A stretch of DNA of 21,965 nucleotides from NCBI GenBank assembly GCA_051648105.1, contig JBOFEN010000009.1:1-21965 (forward strand), in the 5' to 3' direction. This stretch comes from UBA7332 sp051648105. Its GTDB lineage: Bacteria > Bacteroidota > Bacteroidia > Bacteroidales > UBA7332. The notes under the pieces are model-generated. The model was not told the origin of the DNA and did not search any database. It saw only the letters and a program-made list of their open reading frames with translations. The position numbers and the translations under genes were made by a program. The number at the start of each line of letters is the position of its first letter. Position 1 is the stretch's first letter. Shown one piece after another: positions 8,139 through 13,531 of the stretch.

Positions 8139-8914
8139 TTCAATTGATTCAAATTAAATACTGGACCCTCTTTACAAACACAAACATGTCCATCTACTGT
8201 ATCCTCAACACAGCAAAGACATACACCGAAACCACATGCCATGGTGTTTTCTAGTGACACTTCACACGAAACTCCGTTCTTAGTTGCAAAATTTGCAATC
8301 GCCTTCATCATAGGCTTTGGACCACATGTGTAGATATTATCAAAACTACAATTCTTTAATACAGAATGATCCGTTACATATCCTTTTTCACCCATTGATC
8401 CGTCCTCTGTTGTTAAGTAAAGATCGCCATAAGTAGAAAAATGCTCTAGCATGACAAGATCGTTACTCGATCTAGCACCTAAAAGAAAAGATACTTTAAA
8501 GCCTTTATCTTTAAGATATGCACCAAGATAGAGCATAGGGGCTACTCCTACACCTCCACCTATCAAAAGTAAGTTTGCTTCTTTTGATTCAGGAATAGAA
8601 AATGAATTACCTAGAGGATAGATAATATTTATTGTTTCTCCCTCCGATAACAATGATAACTGCTGAGTTCCAGCGCCAACTTTCTGAATTAATAACCATA
8701 TCTCTCTGGCGTTGTAATCAACATAATTGATAGAAATAGGTCGGCGTAAGAATGTTTTAGCAGAATTATCTACCCTAATTTCTACAAACTGTCCTGGTAA
8801 TGAAACTGGAAGCTCTAATGAGAGCTCCTTTGGAGTTAACTTCAACAAAAAGTAGCTGTCCGAAAGTACTTCGTTTGAAACAACTACTAAGTCCATAACG
8901 TGCTTCTTGATCAT
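8132..8914 (-). CDS. pyrK: Dihydroorotate dehydrogenase electron transfer subunit
   Basis: Iron-sulfur flavoprotein that carries electrons from PyrD to NAD+. It has the FAD-binding segment LRRPISI at 57-63, a nucleotide-binding GGGVGVAPM at 119-127, and a C-terminal [2Fe-2S] set: Cys227, Cys232 and Cys235 in CGFGVCLCC, and Cys247 in VCKEGPVF (numbering from ATG 8914). The frame opens at TTG 8938, but a good -7 promoter box lies at 8936-8943, so transcription would begin downstream of that codon; ATG 8914 is therefore the better start, giving 260 residues. A further ATG at 8896 is possible. First gene of pyrK-pyrD-cca-mrp. Confidence 0.95.
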   Translation of the reverse strand: MIKKHVMDLVVVSNEVLSDSYFLLKLTPKELSLELPVSLPGQFVEIRVDNSAKTFLRRPISINYVDYNAREIWLLIQKVGAGTQQLSLLSEGETINIIYPLGNSFSIPESKEANLLLIGGGVGVAPMLYLGAYLKDKGFKVSFLLGARSSNDLVMLEHFSTYGDLYLTTEDGSMGEKGYVTDHSVLKNCSFDNIYTCGPKPMMKAIANFATKNGVSCEVSLENTMACGFGVCLCCVEDTVDGHVCVCKEGPVFNLNQLKW

Positions 8915-8935
8915 ATAATATAAAGGTTTGCTGTG

Positions 8936-8943
8936 CAAAGATA
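8936..8943 (-). promoter_or_regulatory. -7 promoter box for pyrK-pyrD
   Basis: The minus strand reads TATCTTTG, matching the Bacteroidetes -7 consensus TAnnTTTG, with 21 bp between it and ATG 8914. No good -33 TTG was found at the expected spacing, so the call rests on the -7 box and on position. Confidence 0.5.
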
Positions 8944-8971
8944 CTAGAAAAAAGGGCTATTGATATTGAAA

Positions 8972-9382
8972 TTACAATAAACCTTCAGCTGTTGGATCTG
9001 GAATAACTGTCTCAAAGGTATTGTCGGTATAGAATATAAGTATTCTGGATATCTTTCTTGTGGGAATAGGAGCCTTGTGTATTAATTGATTATCAGGTTT
9101 AGGGGATTCTTCTGTAGGGAATAGTTGATTGTTCAAATAGGGCTCTTTCGCTATAGCAAGTTCCCTATTTGAATCAGTAAATTCATCCCCTTTGCCAAAT
9201 ATTAGCCACTCAGAGCTAATGTTAGGAAACGAGGATAAAATCTTAGTTACAACATCCAAGCTTGGATTATTACGACCTGATAATATGTGAGATAATGCAG
9301 CCCTATTTAGTCCAATATGATCTGCAAACCTAGAGGCGTTCATATTTTCTCTAAGCATAATGTGTTCAATTCTACTCTTCAT
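8972..9382 (-). CDS. XRE-family helix-turn-helix transcriptional regulator
   Basis: A 136-residue DNA-binding protein. Residues 1-60 form a Cro/C1-type five-helix domain with ASRFADHIGLNRAALSHILS containing the helix-turn-helix, followed by the usual GRNNPSLDVVTKIL and a typical WLIFGKG closing motif. Residues 65-136 form a variable tail with no recognised domain; polar at first, then ending in a short beta-rich stretch (ISRILIFYTDN). Its target is unknown. The upstream region carries an inverted repeat overlapping its own promoter, which points to autoregulation. It precedes pyrK on the same strand by 57 bp, but pyrK seems to have its own promoter, so control of pyrimidine genes by this protein is not implied. 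Confidence 0.9.
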   Translation of the reverse strand: MKSRIEHIMLRENMNASRFADHIGLNRAALSHILSGRNNPSLDVVTKILSSFPNISSEWLIFGKGDEFTDSNRELAIAKEPYLNNQLFPTEESPKPDNQLIHKAPIPTRKISRILIFYTDNTFETVIPDPTAEGLL

Positions 9383-9441
9383 ATATAGGAAATTTCAAAG
9401 ATTAATGTCAAACATCGATAAATATACACCAAAACCGGATA

Positions 9442-9471
9442 CAAATGTAGCAAAAATATGACTTATACAAA
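9442..9471 (-). promoter_or_regulatory. Promoter of the XRE regulator gene
   Basis: On the minus strand a TTTG (9468-9471) is followed after 18 bp by TACATTTG (9442-9449), a fair match to the Bacteroidetes TTTG/TAnnTTTG promoter. It lies 59 bp upstream of the regulator start codon. Confidence 0.6.
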
Positions 9472-9498
9472 AGTAAACGACGTGAACATTTGTATAAG
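9462..9498. promoter_or_regulatory. Operator-like inverted repeat over the XRE promoter
   Basis: CTTATACAAA (9462-9471) and its exact complement TTTGTATAAG (9489-9498) are separated by 17 bp. The left arm contains the -33 box of the regulator promoter, so a bound dimer would block polymerase. This suits autorepression by the adjacent XRE protein; binding is inferred, not shown. Confidence 0.5.
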
Positions 9499-9929
9499 AA
9501 TTGCACTACAAATGTTTTGCTTACAAATGTAGCAACACGGGTTATTAATGTGAATTGTATACTGGGCAAGTAGCATATTACATATGTATAAAGTTGGCAT
9601 GATATCCTCCAAATTATTGGTTAATTTTAGAGGTTAAGCCCCTCTTATTCGCAGAAAATAAAGATGTTCTAATGATGATATGCCCTAAATTAAATATAAC
9701 ATAGACATCTATTAACCCTAGTAGTTGATTTACTGTTATTTATATACAAAATATTAACCTAAACACCCTATTATTGAGTTGTTGCTATAACACCTGGCGA
9801 TTTTATAATATAATTATTCATCTATATATTAAAATCTAGCATCATAAGCAATTGATAAACAGTAATATAAACCAATAACAATTTCATTAGCAGCTATTAC
9901 AATTGTATGTATATAAAATTAACATGATA

Positions 9930-9969
9930 TGATACTAATGTAATCCCGCAAGTGTTTACATTGGTATCA
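9930..9969. repeat. 14-bp stem-loop of unknown role
   Basis: TGATACTAATGTAA (9930-9943) pairs with TTACATTGGTATCA (9956-9969) over 14 positions, 13 perfect and one T-G wobble, with a 12-nt loop. No T-run follows on either strand, so it is not a standard terminator. It may be an operator or part of a structured RNA. Confidence 0.55.
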
Positions 9970-10081
9970 ATAGTCTTTGTAGAGATTACACTCACTTACA
10001 ATTTGCCATTACAAATGTATTAACACAATTGTAATACTACCCTTTTTTTTATTACACAACGATTCTATCCTAAAAATAGCT

Positions 10082-10089
10082 TACCTTTG
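10082..10089 (+). promoter_or_regulatory. -7 promoter box for mlaE-mlaF
   Basis: TACCTTTG matches TAnnTTTG and lies 40 bp before the mlaE start codon. The same octamer precedes lon and the YdeI-family gene in this window. No clear -33 TTG was found. Confidence 0.55.
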
Positions 10090-10129
10090 TGTCATATAAT
10101 AACTGATCAAATCAATCATCACATATACA

Positions 10130-10870
10130 ATGAGACCTTTTTATTTATTAGGACAATATGTGCTACTTATGATACAGGTGTTTTCAAAACCAGAGAAGTG
10201 GCGCGAATTTTTCAAGCAATTAGTTAAGGAGATTCATAAACTGGGAGTAGACTCCATTGGTATTGTTTTTTTAATATCAATCTTTACGGGTGCAGTTATG
10301 TGCATACAGATCCAGTTAAACCTCACCTCTCCCCTAATGCCTAATTACATATTAGGACTAACTACACGAGACACTCTTCTTTTAGAGTTTTCCTCAACGA
10401 TTATGTGTATTATTTTAGCAGGAAAGGTCGGCTCTAATATTGCATCAGAAATTGGAACGATGAGGATTACCGAGCAGATAGATGCATTAAATATTATGGG
10501 GATTAATTCTGCAAATCATTTAATTCTTCCTAAAGTTGTAGGTCTTATGCTTTTCACTCCCGTTTTGGTTGTCTTTAGTATGTTTGCAGGAATTATTGGA
10601 GGGTATATTGTGGCTATATTTACAGATATGGTTTCGGTAGCTACCTGGGAGATTGGACTGCAGAGCTACTTTATTGAGTTTTATGTGTGGTATTCAATTA
10701 TTAAGTCTACAATTTTTGCCTTTATCATTAGCTCAGTTGCTTCATATCATGGTTATTACTCTAAGGGCGGAGCTTTAGATGTTGGTAAGGCTAGCACAAA
10801 GTCAGTTGTGGTAAGCAGTGTATTTATACTCCTATTTGATGTTATACTAACAAAATTGATGTTGCAATGA
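10130..10870 (+). CDS. mlaE: MlaE/YrbE-family ABC transporter permease
   Basis: Inner-membrane permease of an MCE-type phospholipid transporter that keeps outer-membrane lipid asymmetry. The protein has 246 residues with about five hydrophobic helices and the family signature AGKVGSNIASEIGTMRITEQ at 97-116 followed by IDAL, which forms the coupling region for the ATPase. Its stop codon overlaps the start of mlaF by 4 bp (ATGA), so the two are translationally coupled. No substrate-binding MCE protein (MlaD) gene is beside them, unlike the E. coli mla operon; in Bacteroidetes this partner is often encoded elsewhere. Confidence 0.93.
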   Translation: MRPFYLLGQYVLLMIQVFSKPEKWREFFKQLVKEIHKLGVDSIGIVFLISIFTGAVMCIQIQLNLTSPLMPNYILGLTTRDTLLLEFSSTIMCIILAGKVGSNIASEIGTMRITEQIDALNIMGINSANHLILPKVVGLMLFTPVLVVFSMFAGIIGGYIVAIFTDMVSVATWEIGLQSYFIEFYVWYSIIKSTIFAFIISSVASYHGYYSKGGALDVGKASTKSVVVSSVFILLFDVILTKLMLQ

Positions 10871-11643
10871 TCAAGGTAGAGAATGTAATTAAATCTTTCG
10901 ACGATAATTTAGTATTAAAAGGTGTCTCTACCGATTTCATAGCAGGTAAGACAAATTTAATTATTGGGCAAAGTGGTTCAGGGAAGACGGTTTTGTTAAA
11001 ATGCTTAGTGGGTTTAATGCGCCCCGATTCAGGTCGAATATTATATGGTGATAGAAACCTTCTAGACTTAAGCAGTAAGGATTTAAAGAATTTGCGAACA
11101 GAGATAGGTATGCTTTTCCAAGGATCCGCACTTTTTGACTCTATGACTGTTTTGGAGAATGTCCTTTTCCCACTCACAATGTTTACGACTAACAGTCGCT
11201 CAGAGAACTATAGACGTGCTATGTTTTGCTTGGAAAGAGTAAATCTAACACATGCTGAGAAGCTATTTCCTTCTGAGATATCTGGAGGTATGCAGAAACG
11301 AGTAGCCATCGCAAGAGCAATATCATTGAATCCAAGATATCTTTTCTGCGATGAGCCTAATTCAGGACTAGATCCTAAAACTTCAATTGTGATAGATGAA
11401 TTAATTTCGGATATTACTAAGGAGTATAATATAACCACAGTTATAAACACCCATGATATGAATTCTGTTATGGGTATAGGTGAAAACATCACCTTTATAA
11501 ACAAAGGAGAGGTTGCTTGGATAGGTAATAAAGATCAGATACTCACTACAAATAATAAGACTGTAAATGACTTTGTATTTGCATCAAATCTTTTCCAGAA
11601 AGTAAGAGATATTGCTGTTAACGCAGCTGGCGAGGAGGCTTGA
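10867..11643 (+). CDS. mlaF: MlaF-family ABC transporter ATP-binding protein
   Basis: Cytoplasmic ATPase that drives the MlaE permease. Walker A GQSGSGKT is at 34-41, the Q-loop glutamine at 85, the ABC signature ISGGMQKR at 138-145 (the variant GGM is typical of MlaF), Walker B YLFCDEP at 158-164 and the switch histidine at 196 in NTHD. Length (258) is normal. The start overlaps mlaE by 4 bp. Its last 26 bp overlap the end of nadK on the other strand, and no terminator is present between the two, so the two transcripts would be complementary at their ends. Confidence 0.95.
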   Translation: MIKVENVIKSFDDNLVLKGVSTDFIAGKTNLIIGQSGSGKTVLLKCLVGLMRPDSGRILYGDRNLLDLSSKDLKNLRTEIGMLFQGSALFDSMTVLENVLFPLTMFTTNSRSENYRRAMFCLERVNLTHAEKLFPSEISGGMQKRVAIARAISLNPRYLFCDEPNSGLDPKTSIVIDELISDITKEYNITTVINTHDMNSVMGIGENITFINKGEVAWIGNKDQILTTNNKTVNDFVFASNLFQKVRDIAVNAAGEEA

Positions 11644-12514
11644 TTCGATAATCAGCCCCCCACATTAATTTATTTTTCAATGTAGTATAGAAGGTTTGGC
11701 TCTCGCGTTTTAAGAGCTGAACCTTCTTTTTTGATTTAGATATGCATAATTCGACAGTAAGATCCAAAACTTCAGATCTTCCATCCAAAGAGGCTAAGAA
11801 GTGGCGACCTCTCCCCTCGACCTTTAGATGTATAACGCTTTCATCAGGAATAACCAAGGGTCTAACATTTAAGCTGTGAGATGCAATCGGTGATAATAGA
11901 ATCACCGGAGATTGTGGCATTAATATTGGCCCGCCAACGCTCATTGAGTAGGCAGTAGATCCAGTTGGTGTCGATATAAGTAAACCGTCAGCTTGATACG
12001 CATTTACATATTCACCATCTATCCAACAGTGAATAGTTATCATTGATGATGTATCCTGCTTAAGAATAGCTATTTCATTAAGTGCTAATGGATAATCCTC
12101 AAATGAATCGTCAGTAGAACTCATCTCTAGAAGAGTCCTCTCCTCTATATGATAATATCCACCCATTATATCTAAAATCATAGACTCAAACTCATCGACC
12201 GCACAATCAGCCAGAAAACCTAATCTTCCTAGGTTTATGCCCATAATTGGTATTTTTGTTTGTCTTGCACGCTCGACAACCCTTAACAATGTACCATCCC
12301 CACCTATACTAAATATAAAATCAGCCTTAATATCACCATCTGGAGATATTACCTCTTGTTCATTTAGGGATAATCCAAGAAGATCCTGCAGAAATTGGAA
12401 GAACTCTTGCTCTATGGCCACATTTATGCGATATCGCTCAAGCACCTCTAATATTTTAATAAAAGCCTCACGCTCGCCAACGGCATAACTGTTACCAAAT
12501 ATTGCTATCTTCAT
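11618..12514 (-). CDS. nadK: NAD kinase
   Basis: Phosphorylates NAD+ to NADP+; cytoplasmic. Family motifs are in order: GGDGTLLRVVE at 71-81 with the catalytic aspartate, NLGRLGFLAD at 94-103, LNEIAIL at 145-151 and DGLLISTPTGSTAYS at 176-190. The length is 298. The C-terminal tail after LKNKLMWG, about 12 residues (ADYRIKPPRQLR), is partly encoded within the 26-bp overlap with mlaF. The start ATG at 12514 follows a -7 promoter box at 12547-12554, so the gene is probably transcribed alone. Confidence 0.96.
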   Translation of the reverse strand: MKIAIFGNSYAVGEREAFIKILEVLERYRINVAIEQEFFQFLQDLLGLSLNEQEVISPDGDIKADFIFSIGGDGTLLRVVERARQTKIPIMGINLGRLGFLADCAVDEFESMILDIMGGYYHIEERTLLEMSSTDDSFEDYPLALNEIAILKQDTSSMITIHCWIDGEYVNAYQADGLLISTPTGSTAYSMSVGGPILMPQSPVILLSPIASHSLNVRPLVIPDESVIHLKVEGRGRHFLASLDGRSEVLDLTVELCISKSKKKVQLLKRESQTFYTTLKNKLMWGADYRIKPPRQLR

Positions 12515-12546
12515 AATTATTCACTGTAGTGTTATATTGTACAATA

Positions 12547-12554
12547 CAAATCTA
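12547..12554 (-). promoter_or_regulatory. -7 promoter box for nadK
   Basis: The minus strand reads TAGATTTG, a full match to TAnnTTTG, 32 bp before the nadK ATG. No -33 TTG is seen at 19-21 bp. Confidence 0.45.
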
Positions 12555-12615
12555 CAAAAATGTACTATTTATATCTACTATTTTATAATATATTTCACCC
12601 CCATTATTGCAGGGC

Positions 12616-12653
12616 AAAAGAACAACTAAATACTATGCATAGTCGTTTCTTTT
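12616..12653. repeat. Palindrome between trmN6 and nadK
   Basis: A perfect 12-bp palindrome ACTATGCATAGT (12632-12643) lies inside a broader pair AAAAGAA (12616-12622) and TTCTTTT (12647-12653), with unequal internal loops. On the minus strand the outer arm ends in TTCTTTT, so it may act as a weak terminator for trmN6, 51 bp after that stop codon. Confidence 0.35.
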
Positions 12654-12704
12654 ATTACTTTTGCTAAGTACGAGTATGGTTACATCAAATACTAATTTGA
12701 AAAA

Positions 12705-13424
12705 TCACATTTTAAGGTAATATTCTTTGGTTAGGTTGATATACTCTTTTGAGTAGTGGTGCCTTTCTAGTTCTACAACTAGCGATTCAGTTATTGTTTC
12801 ATAGCCGATACTACTTGTTCGAAATTCCCACATTATCCTTTTTGGGGCAGCTCCAGGTTTAGGAATAACATAGCATTTTAAATATGGATAAAGAGAAAAT
12901 TTGCCTGCAATCTCTTCTACTCTATTCTCACATTCTGCAGGGAGTATCATTGTGAAACGCCCATCAAGAGTTAAATTCTCACTAACCCCTTTAAAAAGCG
13001 ACTCAAAAGATAAGGTCTCAGTATGTCTAGCTCTTGCTCTTTTTGCGTCAGGCGCTGATAATGAATTTTCAAAGTATGGAGGGTTTGATACTATTAGATC
13101 AAATTTTTCACCATTTTCGCTTGAGTAGTCAGTTGAGAAATCAGCTAACCTAGATCTCAATCTGTCACTCCAAGGAGATAGATTGAAGTTGTTCGCTGCC
13201 TCTTTCACTGCATCTTTATCTATATCTAACCCTGTAATTTGAGCACTGCTTCGCTGGGCAATCATTAATGCGATTAACCCACTTCCAGTCCCAATGTCAA
13301 GTACTCTAGTTACACCTTCAGTATTACTCCATGCGCCAAGTAATACACCATCTGTACCCACTTTCATGGCACAGCTGCCATGTTTAACTGTAAATTGCTT
13401 GAATTTAAAAGAATCTTTAGCCAT
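12705..13424 (-). CDS. trmN6: tRNA1(Val) adenine-37 N6-methyltransferase (TrmN6/YfiC)
   Basis: SAM-dependent methyltransferase predicted to modify A37 of tRNA1(Val). The SAM-binding motif VLDIGTGSG is at 41-49, the acidic residue of the ribose site in GLDID at 65-69, and the N6-adenine motif NPPYF at 114-118. The opening FKFKQFTVKHGSCAMKVGTDGVLLGAW, split here as FKFKQFTV and MKVGTDGVLLGAW, is typical of this family. Length 239. The start lies 107 bp from the divergent lon gene and a TAnnTTTG box stands 25 bp before it. Other N6-adenine methyltransferases share the NPPY motif, but the N-terminal segment argues for TrmN6. Confidence 0.93.
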   Translation of the reverse strand: MAKDSFKFKQFTVKHGSCAMKVGTDGVLLGAWSNTEGVTRVLDIGTGSGLIALMIAQRSSAQITGLDIDKDAVKEAANNFNLSPWSDRLRSRLADFSTDYSSENGEKFDLIVSNPPYFENSLSAPDAKRARARHTETLSFESLFKGVSENLTLDGRFTMILPAECENRVEEIAGKFSLYPYLKCYVIPKPGAAPKRIMWEFRTSSIGYETITESLVVELERHHYSKEYINLTKEYYLKM

Positions 13425-13436
13425 AATATGGGCATA

Positions 13437-13467
13437 TTGTTATTTTCGACAAATATAGATACCTTTG
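13437..13467 (+). promoter_or_regulatory. Promoter of lon
   Basis: TTG at 13437-13439, a 20-bp spacer and TACCTTTG at 13460-13467 fit the Bacteroidetes -33/-7 consensus. It lies 64 bp before the lon ATG, and its spacer contains the trmN6 -7 box. Confidence 0.6.
13450..13457 (-). promoter_or_regulatory. -7 promoter box for trmN6
   Basis: The minus strand reads TATATTTG, matching TAnnTTTG, 25 bp before the trmN6 ATG. No good -33 element was seen. Confidence 0.45.
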
Positions 13468-13531
13468 GCACAAATCTTGTAATTTCAATTGAGATATTTA
13501 AAATGATTAATTATTCAAACATATATAACGC

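Larger units (their letters stand above)
9440..9535. repeat. Cluster of TACAAATGT motifs
   Basis: TACAAATGT occurs at 9440-9448, 9507-9515 and 9522-9530, with an inverted copy ACATTTGTA at 9486-9494; a further copy lies apart at 10010-10018. The first and third share 14 identical bases (9440-9453 and 9522-9535), 82 bp apart. On the minus strand the copies extended by A read as -7 boxes (TACATTTG), so some may be promoters rather than protein-binding sites. Confidence 0.5.
9383..10129. other. 747-bp AT-rich region without genes
   Basis: No frame with plausible coding content was found on either strand; the ATG-led frames that I translated by eye in the central part end within 20 codons. The left part holds the XRE promoter and repeats, 9930-9969 a hairpin, and the right end the mlaE promoter. 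Between about 9540 and 9925 I see only a weak 5-bp stem (AGAGG 9629-9633 with CCTCT 9641-9645). No tRNA, RNase P, tmRNA or 6S hallmark was recognised. Confidence 0.6.

Noticed and set aside
9629..9645. AGAGG/CCTCT hairpin
   Set aside because: Only 5 bp with a 7-nt loop and no T-run; expected by chance.
9541..9925. Possible small peptides or a tRNA in the large gap
   Set aside because: The ATG-led frames checked there are under 20 codons and no tRNA arm (T-loop GGTTCGA type) was found.
10842..11177. Minus-strand frame over the start of mlaF
   Set aside because: Fully inside the conserved mlaF Walker A region and without family resemblance.
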